64,000 nt of DNA from Candidatus Electrothrix rattekaaiensis (GCA_032595675.1 JAVQMD010000001.1:2450640-2514639); one strand, 5' to 3'; positions 28,014 to 36,518 are shown, counted from the stretch's first letter. The notes: a model not told the origin generated them from the sequence alone. Translations and numbers: made by a program.

Positions 28014-28460
28014 ATGGCCGGTTACAAGAAAAAGAAATGGAAAGGCAAGGAAGCAGCAGGAACGTATATTCACCGTGAGGTGTACGAATCAAAAGCATTT
28101 CTTGCCCTGAAAGGAGCTGCACCGCAAGTATTGATAATTATTTTCGGCAAACGCTACTTCGATACTGTTGACGGCAAAAAGATCTGTACGAACTGCAACA
28201 GCCTTTCTTTCACCTACATTGAAGCCAAAGAAAAATACGGTATAACACAGCCCCGATTGACCAGGGCCATTGATGAGCTGTTGGCAAAGGGATTTATTAC
28301 GGTGAAGCATCCGGGCGGAGCATATCAACAGGACAAGACAATCTATGGGCTATCCGATCAATGGAAAATATGGATACCCGGAAAAGTCGTTGAGGAACGA
28401 ATCAAGGACACCCGCCAGCGAGGTTTCATAAAGGCGAAAAAAGAGCCGGTGACAGGATGA
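28014..28460 (+). CDS. Winged-helix-like element protein
   Basis: A 148-aa basic protein. MAGYKKKKWKGKEAAGTYIH begins it; the middle has GAAPQVLIIIFGKRYFD, and then SFTYIEAKEKYGITQPRLTR-AIDELLAKGFITVKHPGG reads as a winged helix-turn-helix such as is found in plasmid or phage replication initiators and regulators. CTNC could bind a metal. No family is named with confidence. It is probably co-transcribed with the AlpA-like gene. Confidence 0.7.
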   Translation: MAGYKKKKWKGKEAAGTYIHREVYESKAFLALKGAAPQVLIIIFGKRYFDTVDGKKICTNCNSLSFTYIEAKEKYGITQPRLTRAIDELLAKGFITVKHPGGAYQQDKTIYGLSDQWKIWIPGKVVEERIKDTRQRGFIKAKKEPVTG

Positions 28461-28890
28461 AAATAATTCTCGCATACGGAAGCATTGCCCATACACTCAT
28501 ACGAAACCGTAACCATAAAGGCTGTTTTTGGGCAACGTTTCCGTAACCATTTCTGATAAGGCGAATTATGAATATATCATATAATGTCAATGCGTTTTGC
28601 TGTGTTCGGGAGAAAAGGACAGAAAGCCGATTTAGGGCAACGAAAACGTATGCGTTTACATGTATAGCCATGTACAGGCGGTTTCTTGCGCCTGTTGCAG
28701 TGCATGTTCTTCCTGATAAAGAGACATGTGAGAGAGAAAAAGAGGTGAAATACTATTTTGGTTCATTTTTGCCTTTTTTTGGGTTTGATAAACTCAGGAT
28801 CAGACAGGGCAGAGCAAGTAAAGGGGAAAGCTTCTTCTCTATGATCATAATTCCTTGTCTAATGTTACCACGCATGTTAACATAATAATC
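28461..28890. other. Intergenic region ahead of the HigBA-like pair
   Basis: Contains weak short frames only (29 codons from 28457; 105 codons from 28568, with no family and no ribosome site). The last 30 bases hold the dyad at 28862-28883. Confidence 0.4.
28862..28883. promoter_or_regulatory. Probable operator of the HigBA-like pair
   Basis: The sequence ATGTTACCACGCATGTTAAC plus AT is an imperfect dyad, with 18 of 22 positions symmetric. It lies immediately before the toxin start, where XRE antitoxins normally autoregulate. Confidence 0.5.
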
Positions 28891-29244
28891 ATGAAACGAG
28901 AAATCATATTGTACGAAACCGCATCGGGAAAATGCCCTGTTGAAGAGTTTCTGGATTCACTGACAGGACAGCAGGCCCGCAAGGTGGCTTGGGTGCTGGA
29001 GCTGATTGGAGAGCAGCCCGCTGTTCCGACCAACTATCTGAAAAAACTTGTCAACACAGACGATATATGGGAAGTGCGGGTTGGCGCGGGCAATAATATT
29101 TTCCGCCTACTCGGTTTCTTTGACGGCCAGAAGCTCATTGTTCTGGATCATGCGTTTCAGAAGAAAACGCAGAAGACACCGAAGCGGGATATAAAAACAG
29201 CCGAGGCCAGAAAGAAGGATTATTTCAGGAGGAAAACGGAATGA
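28891..29244 (+). CDS. RelE/HigB-type toxin (phage Gp49-like)
   Basis: A 117-aa protein of the Gp49-like/DUF891 branch of RelE toxins, mRNA interferases. It starts MKREIILYETASGKCPVEEF, contains LDSLTGQQARKVAWVLELI, and the core IWEVRVGAGNNIFRLLGFFDGQKLIVLDHAFQKK with the typical E-x-R and H-x-F-x-K-K pattern. The frame is open from 28855, but ATG 28891 gives the family start. The antitoxin gene overlaps its stop by four bases. Confidence 0.88.
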   Translation: MKREIILYETASGKCPVEEFLDSLTGQQARKVAWVLELIGEQPAVPTNYLKKLVNTDDIWEVRVGAGNNIFRLLGFFDGQKLIVLDHAFQKKTQKTPKRDIKTAEARKKDYFRRKTE

Positions 29245-29516
29245 AAAAATTACAGACCTACATCAAGGAACGCAAGGCCCGTGACCCTGAATTTGCAGAT
29301 GGCTATGAAGCAGGGTATCAGGATTTTAAAATAGGGGCCATGCTCAAGGCGGCAAGAAAAGAAGCCGGGATGACACAGGAGCAGGTAGCGGAAAAGATGC
29401 ATACCAAGAAAACCGCTGTCTCCCGGATTGAAAACCATGCACAGGATGTGAAGCTGTCCACGCTGGCGAAGTTTGCGCAGGCGTTCGGGAAAACGCTTCG
29501 TATTGAGGTTGTGTGA
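29241..29516 (+). CDS. XRE family antitoxin (HigA-like)
   Basis: A 91-aa protein with an N-terminal extension (YIKERKARDPEFADGYEAG) followed by an HTH_3 domain: GAMLKAARKEAGMTQEQVAE-KMHTKKTAVSRIENHAQDVKLSTLAKFA. It overlaps the toxin gene by ATGA, so translation is coupled. The toxin-before-antitoxin order is the HigBA arrangement. It neutralises the toxin and probably represses the dyad at 28862-28883. Confidence 0.9.
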   Translation: MKKLQTYIKERKARDPEFADGYEAGYQDFKIGAMLKAARKEAGMTQEQVAEKMHTKKTAVSRIENHAQDVKLSTLAKFAQAFGKTLRIEVV

Positions 29517-29638
29517 AAGAAATACGGGAGATTGTTTCCGGTGACCGGGGCAAGTTGAACCCGCCCGGTCAGCAGCTCGGAGAGCTGGCGGCGGCGGGTG
29601 GAGATAAAGGCGGTGAGAACGTAAACAGCTCCGTTATG

Positions 29639-29980
29639 TTATGGCAGCTCTTCTCGTTCCAGTAGCAGCCTGACCGCTTCTTTTAATGCAGGCAAATCCT
29701 GTTCCACGGTCATCCATACTTCAGCCATGTCCACGCCGTCATACTGATGAATGAGCACATCCCGGAAGCCTGCAATCTCTCTCCAGGGGATGTGCGGTAC
29801 AAGCTGGCGGACTTCTTCGGAAATGCGCTTGGCAGCCTCGCCGATAATCTCAAAATTGCGGATAACCGCATCCTGAGTTTTGCTGTCTGCTGAAAAGGCG
29901 GATTCCCCGTCCCCGGTGTATTCCTCTATCTTCTCGATGCACTCCCGGATATGGATGAGATACAGCCGTTGATCCTTCAT
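29639..29980 (-). CDS. HepT-like HEPN toxin (DUF86)
   Basis: A 113-aa HEPN-domain RNase of the HepT family. [20 protein letters not shown] at the N-terminus and the active-site motif RDVLIHQY (R73, H78, Y80; RX4HXY) are visible. Tyr 80 corresponds to the residue AMPylated by MntA in the known system. The frame is open to 30022, but ATG 29980 overlaps the stop of the upstream nucleotidyltransferase by four bases and starts the family match. Confidence 0.92.
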   Translation of the reverse strand: MKDQRLYLIHIRECIEKIEEYTGDGESAFSADSKTQDAVIRNFEIIGEAAKRISEEVRQLVPHIPWREIAGFRDVLIHQYDGVDMAEVWMTVEQDLPALKEAVRLLLEREELP

Positions 29981-30255
29981 AAGGGCACCGCCTCTTTGAT
30001 GATCCTGTCCCGGACATACCAATGAACGCTTCGTTCCGTCACAACATCGACCTTACGGCCCAACAGCTTTTCCAGCTCCTGCATAAAGGCGATACGCTTT
30101 AATAAGCTGCCTTCCATGTTCACAAGAAAATCAGCATCGCTTGCCGCTGTGTTCTCGCCCCGTGCGAACGAGCCAAAGATTCGGATATTCCTTGCCCCGT
30201 ATTTGCGGGCAAGCCGGATTATTTCATCTTTTCTGCTGTGCAGTTCATCCGCCAT
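29977..30255 (-). CDS. MntA-like minimal nucleotidyltransferase (antitoxin)
   Basis: A 92-aa nucleotidyltransferase with the signature GSFARGE (28-34) and Asp 40/Asp 42 (SDADF); it would AMPylate and silence the HepT partner. The C-terminal segment [21 protein letters not shown] is typical for the family. The open frame extends to 30468, but the family start is ATG 30255. Overlapping ATGA with hepT shows an operon. Confidence 0.92.
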   Translation of the reverse strand: MADELHSRKDEIIRLARKYGARNIRIFGSFARGENTAASDADFLVNMEGSLLKRIAFMQELEKLLGRKVDVVTERSVHWYVRDRIIKEAVPL

Positions 30256-30623
30256 AAAAGCCCCCGGTTTTATTCCGCCTCTGCGTTTTTGCCTTGATTC
30301 TACAGGACAGTATACCGTAACCGACAGTGCAGCGGCAATATGATTTCCTGTTTGTGCTACGGGCCGCCCGTGTTCGTCCACCCGGTGCGGTGGGTTAATT
30401 TCTGGGATTGGAAAGAATGGGGTTGAAAGTTGGGGTATGTGGTGGTAAATGAAGGGGAGTTTCGCCACCAGCCCTGATTCAAGCGTCCTTTAACTCGACT
30501 ATCAATCTTTTTCTTATCGACTGGAATTACTGGACTTTTCAAAAGATGTCTTTTGTGCTCTACTTCATTAAATTCAAAAACTTAGCCATTATTGTGAGTT
30601 CAAAACTAGAATAAAAGAATTAT
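30256..30623. other. Intergenic stretch; GC content drops
   Basis: No gene is supported. The sequence changes near 30490 from about 50% GC to strongly AT-rich, which continues to about 33170. Confidence 0.5.
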
Positions 30624-31355
30624 ATGAATAACTTCAACGACGGTATTGATAAATTACAAAATAACTACAAAAGTAGAGTTAAGTCATTTTCCTCGGAAGG
30701 GAGACAGTGCAACTCTTCTTACTTAAGAGGAAAAATTGTCAAAAACTTAGCTGTATCAAACTTAATATATAAAAACATCTTTGACTTATTTTCGTCTTAT
30801 GAAAAAATAAGTAATAAAATTATCGAAACTGAAGAAAAAAATAGCATTGTAATAAATAGATCTCAATTGCAGAATGTTATCAAAAAACATAAACTTATCA
30901 GTCCAGAGGATATTGAATACCATTTGAGTACCTTAAAGAAGTCAAGATGCATAACTGACTCTAACATAGAGTTATTTCATTGTATTACTATATGTTTTCA
31001 AGAATCCATCAATTCAGGAGCAAGTATTTTTATTGACAAATCAAATGAATCGAAAAAAAGTTTAGCAGTTTTTTTCAAATATCTTGCAAGTTTAAATCCA
31101 TTTATAGCTGGTATTGATGCCATCTATAACGTAATCAGAAGAAATCATATCCAATATCAAAATGCAGACAAACTTCTAAATGATCTAGATATATACTGGA
31201 ATAATTGTTTTTCTCATGCTGTATCTTCAAAATATATAGAAAAAATTCTGCTAAATTTTGTTAAACATCATGAATTTATAAAAGCCGATATAACGAAATG
31301 TGTTGATGAAACTTCCTGCAAGTTAGAACAAATTTATGAATCGTATAAAATTTAG
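30624..31355 (+). CDS. Unknown AT-rich-encoded protein (243 aa)
   Basis: I do not recognise this protein. It is mainly helical, with a moderately hydrophobic segment at about residues 145-170 (SLAVFFKYLASLNPFIAGID) that is not clearly membrane-spanning, scattered cysteines and a Lys/Asn-rich composition. The coding sequence is far richer in A and T than the flanking element genes, indicating a separate origin. It is followed 77 bases later by the Trp-rich repeat protein on the same strand; the two may form a unit. Confidence 0.65.
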   Translation: MNNFNDGIDKLQNNYKSRVKSFSSEGRQCNSSYLRGKIVKNLAVSNLIYKNIFDLFSSYEKISNKIIETEEKNSIVINRSQLQNVIKKHKLISPEDIEYHLSTLKKSRCITDSNIELFHCITICFQESINSGASIFIDKSNESKKSLAVFFKYLASLNPFIAGIDAIYNVIRRNHIQYQNADKLLNDLDIYWNNCFSHAVSSKYIEKILLNFVKHHEFIKADITKCVDETSCKLEQIYESYKI

Positions 31356-31432
31356 AGTCATATTTCGGAAAAATATATAGATGACTCTGTTCTTTCCTCA
31401 TCCCTTTCTAATTGGAAAAAGGCTTTAAAAAT

Positions 31433-32299
31433 ATGTCACTATTTGATTTAGACATTCTTTTTTTAAGGTCGTTGTTTAGTCATTGGTATCCGTTTTCTAT
31501 CGACCAAATTAAGAAATATAGGAATACTATTGATTGGGACAAACTTAGGTGTAACCCTAATTTTGATCCAGTCTTAAAAAAAGACCGATATATTGATGGA
31601 TTATCCGATCTTAATATGATGTTACCTTTTGATGATATCAAGTGGTATGCAAGTAAAAACGATCCTGAAAGAAGCTGGATAACTATCAGTGCAAACAGCG
31701 ATATTGAATGGTCTACAGCATTTATTAGAGAATATGCAGATAAGCTGAAATGGGAAGATACTATTATTATAGAAGTCGATCATATTTCATACGATATACA
31801 TAGATATGGAGGAATATGTTCTAACCCATCCGTAAAAATAGACCAAAATTTTATCCATGAATTTTCCCATAAGATAAGCTGGCAAAGTTTAAGTTGGAAT
31901 CAAGGAGCTGATTGGTCAATTGAATTGATAAAAGAATTTGAAGACGAATGGATGTGGAGCTGGAATGATGCCGATTTTTACGGAGAAGACGTTTTTCAAT
32001 TTTTAATTCCTGAGTACGCATCAGAAGACGATTATTCATACAATCTAACGGAAACAAATTTCAGTGCAAATTACGCATTGCCGTGGAGTGAAGAATTTTT
32101 AGAGGAGTTTAAGCAATTTTTAGACTGGTCGATAATTAGCAGGGCATATTATATACCGTGGTCAATTCCGCTTCTAACAAAATTCTTTCCTCTTTGGGAT
32201 AAGGAAGGTTTGATTAGTAACTTTGCTCTCTGGGAAAAAGTATTTCGATTGCCAGTTTCAGAAAATGAGAAAATAATAGAGACTGTCTTTACACCATGA
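31433..32299 (+). CDS. Trp-rich repeat protein of unknown function
   Basis: A 288-aa protein with 17 tryptophans, most in recurring units of the form W-S-x-x-L/F-I-x-E-F/Y-x-x-x-h-x-W: WSTAFIREYADKLKW, NFIHEFSHKISW, WSIELIKEFEDEWMW, WSEEFLEEFKQFLDW and WSIPLLTKFFPLW. The repeats suggest a solenoid-like binding protein; I recall similar repeats in uncharacterised bacterial proteins but cannot name a function. The frame begins with TTG at 31412; ATG 31433 with AAAAAGG ahead is more likely. Its stop overlaps the ATG of the broken Mth938-like gene by four bases. The coding sequence is AT-rich. Confidence 0.75.
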   Translation: MSLFDLDILFLRSLFSHWYPFSIDQIKKYRNTIDWDKLRCNPNFDPVLKKDRYIDGLSDLNMMLPFDDIKWYASKNDPERSWITISANSDIEWSTAFIREYADKLKWEDTIIIEVDHISYDIHRYGGICSNPSVKIDQNFIHEFSHKISWQSLSWNQGADWSIELIKEFEDEWMWSWNDADFYGEDVFQFLIPEYASEDDYSYNLTETNFSANYALPWSEEFLEEFKQFLDWSIISRAYYIPWSIPLLTKFFPLWDKEGLISNFALWEKVFRLPVSENEKIIETVFTP

Positions 32300-32687
32300 T
32301 TACTTCCTACTCCTTCGGCTGCATGGAAATCAACAACAAGCCCTACCGCAAAGACCTGATGATCCTTCCAGACGAAACAATCCTTCACCCTTGGTGGCGC
32401 AAAGCAGGCCACACCCTTTCCCTGACCGATATTCAGGAAATCATTACCGCCGCTCCTGATATTCTTGTCATCGGAACCGGCAGCCCCGGAATGATGTAGC
32501 CGGAACAAACCCTATCCGGCGAACTCGAAAGCAGAGGCATTGCAACCAAGGCCATGCCCACCAAAGAGGCTGCGCAGAGGAATACAACTCTCTGCATGAG
32601 CAGGGCAGGAAGGTTGCGGCGTGTTTTCATCTGACCTGTTTAATTGGAATAGACGCACAGCACTTAATCGGGCCTGTCCCTGATTGA
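32296..32687 (+). pseudogene. Mth938-like domain protein, broken by a stop and a frameshift
   Basis: The first 67 codons (YSFGCMEINNKPYRKDLMIL, then HTLSLTDIQEII and LVIGTGSPGMM) match the Mth938/NDUFAF3-like family, normally about 120 aa. An in-frame TAG (32497-32499) interrupts it. The family sequence resumes in the same frame (PEQTLSGELESRGIATKAMP), then shifts frame near 32575 to give EEYNSLHEQGRKVAACFHLT up to TGA at 32687. Both halves are recognisable, so the gene was recently intact. Its GC content is higher than that of its AT-rich neighbours. Confidence 0.8.
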
Positions 32688-32722
32688 TTCTTTTTACCGA
32701 ACAACAAAAAATAGGAGAAAAA

Positions 32723-33154
32723 ATGTCCTCAACTTACACAGAACTAAATAACCTACTTGCCCAAAAAATTACAGAAAATAAAAATATCAACCTCCGCATG
32801 AATAATGCCATTAACGATTTAGAAGCTACACTTACCCAAAAAATAGGCACAAACGTTACACTTGAAGGCGAATGCAGCATAGAAAAAACATCCAAAACAA
32901 CTAAAGACCTCGGTGAAACAATAAAGATCCCAGCAGCTAAAAAAGATTTCAATATCTCTATAAAACTTCAAGCAAAAGACATTCAATTAAACGAAAAAAT
33001 CTCTATAATCTCTACAGAAAATGAGACCGAAATACATTTCAAGCAAAAAAGGTTCTCACTCTACCCCTTAGATCAAAACAATCAATACTTTATTCAATTT
33101 TGCGATGAACTTATAACTTCATGCAAAAATGAGATTAACAATATTGCACCTTAA
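32723..33154 (+). CDS. Unknown AT-rich-encoded protein (143 aa)
   Basis: A 143-aa protein, Lys/Asn/Ile-rich and soluble, starting MSSTYTELNNLLAQKITENK and ending CDELITSCKNEINNIAP. It is predicted mixed helix then beta (ISIKLQAKDIQLNEKISIIS). No family is recognised. The start at 32723 has an excellent ribosome site (TAGGAGAAAAAATG), preferred over 32684. It is part of the AT-rich cargo block. Confidence 0.7.
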   Translation: MSSTYTELNNLLAQKITENKNINLRMNNAINDLEATLTQKIGTNVTLEGECSIEKTSKTTKDLGETIKIPAAKKDFNISIKLQAKDIQLNEKISIISTENETEIHFKQKRFSLYPLDQNNQYFIQFCDELITSCKNEINNIAP

Positions 33155-33283
33155 TTAAATATTTCGCATAATGGATTTCATGTAAAAAAAGAGGGGGCTG
33201 CTTTAAGCCCCATGTTACTCCAGAAGAATTTTTATAGGTTCTTCAGGGATCACATAGGGCACTTTTTTTACCTTACCGACATA

Positions 33284-33508
33284 TTAGTGCAACTCCCCCT
33301 GAATCCGGGTCAGTCCATCGGATATAAGGCCGGTGTAATGATCGACAATTTTTCCGATCAGAATGGAATCGTATGCCCGATCTGCATCAATCAGCAGTCT
33401 GCCGATAAATCCCAGAGAAGCGGAAAAAACGAAAAGTTCAAGCAGGATGTCTTCAATATGTTCCTGTTCTGCTTTTTTTGGGGCCGTGCAGTCTTCTTCT
33501 TTCTTCAT
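33284..33508 (-). CDS. Small element protein (74 aa)
   Basis: Starts MKKEEDCTAPKKAEQEHIED, with a helical core ILLELFVFSASLGFIGRLLI. It overlaps the stop of the 38-aa gene upstream by ATGA, so translation is coupled, and GGAGG lies about ten bases before its start. No family is recognised. Tiny genes in this kind of context are common in phages and phage-like islands. Confidence 0.6.
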   Translation of the reverse strand: MKKEEDCTAPKKAEQEHIEDILLELFVFSASLGFIGRLLIDADRAYDSILIGKIVDHYTGLISDGLTRIQGELH

Positions 33509-33621
33509 GCTGCGGCCTCCTGTATGTCCAGAGGGGGCAAGGTGGCCTTGTTCGTTTTTTTGATAATGTGGGTAAGGTCGATGGGATGAAAGATGAATGG
33601 AACGATAGAGGTATCTTGCAT
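33505..33621 (-). CDS. Very small element protein (38 aa)
   Basis: ATG at 33621 preceded by AAGGAG; MQDTSIVPFIFHPIDLTHII then KKTNKATLPPLDIQEAAA, stop at 33505. It lies directly downstream of the conserved-looking leader at 33650-33800 and overlaps the next gene by four bases. Function unknown. Confidence 0.6.
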   Translation of the reverse strand: MQDTSIVPFIFHPIDLTHIIKKTNKATLPPLDIQEAAA

Positions 33622-33649
33622 GGTTTTACTCCTTGGTTGGATATAATAT

Positions 33650-33800
33650 TTTCCACCCATGCGCTGTCAAACACAAAAAAGGCGGAACGTACAGGTTGAC
33701 AGACCGGAACCAAGGAACCGGCGAGCGCAAGGCTCCCCATACGGCCCGCCTAGCAGAGGAGCAAAGCCGAATATTGGACACAAAAAAACCGCCAAAAAAA
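33650..33800 (-). ncRNA. Phage-type structured leader (icd-II-like), putative
   Basis: Read on the minus strand the segment contains GGGCCGTATGGGGAGCC, TTGCGCTCGCCGGTTCC, CCGGTCTGTCAACCTG and TTCCGCC, in the same order as the conserved leader found before small genes (icd/ash-like) in P4-type prophages, described as the icd-II RNA motif. This is from memory of such sequences; no covariance search could be run. It lies upstream of the 38-aa and 74-aa genes. Confidence 0.4.
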
Positions 33801-33959
33801 GAAAAATGACGGTGCGTCCGCCTTGGTTGATCGGGCTGTCAATCCCGGCCCACGGATTTTGCCGCAGGCAATGAACAAATTACAGGGGGAACGGGCTGTG
33901 GTCAATAAAAAATATGATATGTCTCTGCCCCTGTTATCAAGAGCAGGGAGACACTAAAG

Positions 33960-33995
33960 GAGACACCGGAGGAGACAGCGAAAAAGGGGTGTCTC
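33960..33995 (+). terminator. Hairpin GAGACACC/GGTGTCTC
   Basis: 8-bp perfect stem followed by TTTAT on the plus strand. The loop contains another GGAGACA. Termination function is uncertain. Confidence 0.35.
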
Positions 33996-34386
33996 TTTAT
34001 AGCAATTTCCCTCTTCTCCAAAACCCCCACCCAAAAACCCCATACCTGGGGCTTATAAAAATGCACTCCGGGCCTGTCTCAAAATGCAGATGAAAGCCCA
34101 AGAATGCCCCCTTAAAGTTTCGTTTTCTTCCTGCCCGAAACCTTCCCCCCGCTTGAGCATTCAGGAGCATACAAAAGCATTCTCGACCTTTCCCGGCGAT
34201 TTCAGCAGATTTGTTTTTTAAAGTTTCGGTTCAGGTTTCGGGGGTAGAACCTATCTGAAAGGCAAGAACAACGGAAACGCTTTGCTGAAAGTTAGCGGCT
34301 TGGTGAGCGGTTGTGGAGTACTTCGGGCAAGAGGTTGTTCAATAAATCCTGACTGTACATTTTCGGCAGTTCCACTTTATGCCGTC

Positions 34387-34456
34387 ATGTATAGAAAAAG
34401 CGATTTTCTATACATCAGCAGGTTGTCGTGTATAGGAAAACAGCTTTTTGTATACA
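34387..34456. promoter_or_regulatory. Two tandem dyads ahead of the ImmA/IrrE gene
   Basis: The first, ATGTATAGAAAA/TTTTCTATACAT, is a perfect 12-base inverted repeat around a short centre; the second, TGTATAGGAAAA/TTTTTGTATACA, matches at 10 of 12. They are about 40 bases apart (roughly four helical turns) and could be operators of the XRE-ImmA protein encoded at 34642. Confidence 0.5.
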
Positions 34457-34641
34457 TGAGGACAGGCACAGGTGGAGCTGAAGCGTTTCTTCAGCGGCCT
34501 GGTGCCCGGATGATCCGCAGTAACACAGCGCAAAAGAATACCTTCCTCACAGTGAACCCCGTTTCCATCTCCTGTAAAATCGGGTAGTATATTTGTGTGA
34601 CACGACAAAACCCGCAAAAAATACGAACAGGTTGATACACC

Positions 34642-35817
34642 ATGCCTGAAGCCTTTATTACTCCGCATGTGCTCAGTTGGGCAAGAAAACGGGCGCAGTT
34701 CAGCACGGATGCTGCTGCGCATAAGGTAAAGGTGCGTCCTGAGCAGTTTCTTGCCTGGGAGGAGGGCAAAAAGCGGCCAACCTTCCGGCAGGCGCAAACC
34801 CTTGCCAAGGTGTTTCATGTGCCGTTCGGATACTTCTTTCTGCCTGCCCCGCCGAAACAGGAACCGGATATACCCGACCTGCGGACTCTGGGCAGCAGAA
34901 CCATGCCCGGTTTCAGCCTTGAATTTCTTGATCTGTACAACGATATTCTGCGGAAACAGGACTGGTTCCGAGAATACCGTATGCAGGAGGGGGCACAGCC
35001 GCTGCCCTTTATCGGCAAATACTCCGTAACAGATGATTACCGGGTGGTGGCGGAGGATATACGGCAGGTGCTGTCTGTGGATGAGGTCCGCAGTTCCGCC
35101 CGAAATTGGGAACAGTTCATCACCTGCCTGATTGAACAGGCCGAGGATGCCGGTATCCTTGTCATGCGCAATTCCATTGTCGGCAACAACACCCACCGCC
35201 CGCTCTCCGTTGATGAGTTCCGGGGCTTTGCCCTCAGTGACCCGGTGGCACCGCTCATCTTTATCAATTCCCGTGATGCCAAATCCGCGCAAATCTTCAC
35301 CCTTGCCCATGAGCTGGTTCATCTCTGGATCGGACAGAGCGGAGTTTCCAGCCCTCAGCTGAATAAAGAGAAAAAAGGCAAACGTGGAAAGAAGGTGGAA
35401 ACCTTCTGCAACAGGACGGCTGCGGAGATACTGGTTCCTGAAGCGCAGTTTCTGACTGATTGGAACAGCGAAATTCCGGCGCAGAACAATATTGCCCTGC
35501 TTGCTCAACAGTACCGGGTCAGTCAGCTGGTTATTGCCCGGCGCGGATACGATCTGAACGTGTTGCCCTATGATGTGTTGCAGGATTTTTACCGGCAGGC
35601 TGTTCAATATGACCGAAAGAAAAAAGAGAAATTAGCTGAAAGTGCAGGCGGCCCCAAGTCCGACACCATGCGCAAGTTCAGAAACGGCAAATTGTTTTCC
35701 CAAGCTGTGGCGGCTGCGGCCCTTGAGGGCAGATTACTGCTGAGGGATGCCGGTTCTCTGCTGGGGATTAAACCGGCTGGCCTGAAACAATATGCGGACT
35801 TTCTGACAGGGAAATAA
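34642..35817 (+). CDS. XRE-ImmA/IrrE metallopeptidase regulator
   Basis: A 391-aa protein with an N-terminal HTH (about 8-62, AAHKVKVRPEQFLAWEEGKK), a linker, and a zinc peptidase domain with HELVH (223-227) in FTLAHELVHLWIG, followed by CNRTAAEILVPE. Such proteins cleave or relieve repressors and often control mobile elements or toxin-like partners. The next gene (DUF4411) begins one base after its stop, a pairing seen repeatedly in genomes and treated as a toxin-antitoxin-like module. The C-terminal tail (KLAESAGGPKSDTMRKFRNG) extends beyond the peptidase. Confidence 0.9.
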   Translation: MPEAFITPHVLSWARKRAQFSTDAAAHKVKVRPEQFLAWEEGKKRPTFRQAQTLAKVFHVPFGYFFLPAPPKQEPDIPDLRTLGSRTMPGFSLEFLDLYNDILRKQDWFREYRMQEGAQPLPFIGKYSVTDDYRVVAEDIRQVLSVDEVRSSARNWEQFITCLIEQAEDAGILVMRNSIVGNNTHRPLSVDEFRGFALSDPVAPLIFINSRDAKSAQIFTLAHELVHLWIGQSGVSSPQLNKEKKGKRGKKVETFCNRTAAEILVPEAQFLTDWNSEIPAQNNIALLAQQYRVSQLVIARRGYDLNVLPYDVLQDFYRQAVQYDRKKKEKLAESAGGPKSDTMRKFRNGKLFSQAVAAAALEGRLLLRDAGSLLGIKPAGLKQYADFLTGK

Positions 35818-35818
35818 T

Positions 35819-36322
35819 ATGGACTACTGCCTGGACAGCAACGTATTTATTCAGGCCAAAAACGCTCACTACCATTTTTCTATCTGCCCCGGTTTCTGGG
35901 ACTGGCTTGTTCTGCGGGCCGGGACAGTGGGTTCTATTTCTCCTGTTCTGGAAGAGCTTCAGAACGGCAACGATGAATTGAAAGATTGGGCTGAAGAGAT
36001 AAAAGGCTCTCATTTCTTTGCCGAGGTGACGGAACCCACTGTTCAGGAAGTCTTCAGATCAATTGCCAGCTATGCGGTGGAGAATCACAGTCAGCGCGTA
36101 GCTGAACATTTCCTTTCAGGGGCCGACCCGTGGCTGATAGCCTTTGCCAAAGTCCACGGATGTATTGTTGTAACCCATGAGGCATACAACCCGCAGGCAA
36201 AGAGAAAAATCCTCATCCCCAATGTCTGCCATGAATTTGAGGTCGATTATACCGACTGTTTCACCATGCTGAAAAACCTGGACGTTCGCTTTGTTCTGGA
36301 AGAAACCCGGAACGGAGAATGA
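35819..36322 (+). CDS. DUF4411 family PIN-like protein
   Basis: A 167-aa PIN-fold protein: CLDSNVFIQAKN at the start carries the first acidic residue, then ISPVLEELQNG, SGADPWLIAFAKVHGCIVVTHE with further acidic residues, and IPNVCHEF near the end. The PIN-like acidic set suggests ribonuclease activity, so it is the likely toxin of the ImmA/IrrE-DUF4411 pair. It starts almost at the stop of the regulator. Last protein gene before the right att site. Confidence 0.88.
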   Translation: MDYCLDSNVFIQAKNAHYHFSICPGFWDWLVLRAGTVGSISPVLEELQNGNDELKDWAEEIKGSHFFAEVTEPTVQEVFRSIASYAVENHSQRVAEHFLSGADPWLIAFAKVHGCIVVTHEAYNPQAKRKILIPNVCHEFEVDYTDCFTMLKNLDVRFVLEETRNGE

Positions 36323-36518
36323 CGCAATCCGCACGCTATCAGCTCGCTTTCTGTGTTTCCCCTCTCCCTGCCTGAAAGTCAGCCCCTCACATAACGACGG
36401 GTAGCCTTTTTCACGGCTGCTGTTCTTCCGAAAAAAGAAAATTGAGAAGTACCCCGGAAAAAAATTTGGGGTGGTTTGCGCTTGGCTCTGCTGGGACAGA
36501 TAAACCGAAAATCCGTTC

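Larger units (their letters stand above)
33622..34641. other. Long non-coding stretch with several structured elements
   Basis: Holds the leader at 33650-33800, a hairpin at 33960-33995 amid repeated GGAGACA words, direct repeats of TTAAAGTTTCG (about 34112 and 34218) and two tandem dyads at 34387-34456. No protein gene is supported on either strand. Confidence 0.5.

Noticed and set aside
28568-28885. 105-codon frame upstream of the HigB-like gene
   Set aside because: No ribosome site or family, and it overlaps the probable operator.
32497-32499. Pyrrolysine or readthrough at the in-frame TAG of the Mth938-like gene
   Set aside because: A second lesion (frameshift near 32575) follows, so simple decay explains both.
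34408-35607. Long minus-strand frame of 399 codons
   Set aside because: It is antisense to the ImmA/IrrE gene with HELVH; composition and lack of a start signal mark it as a shadow.
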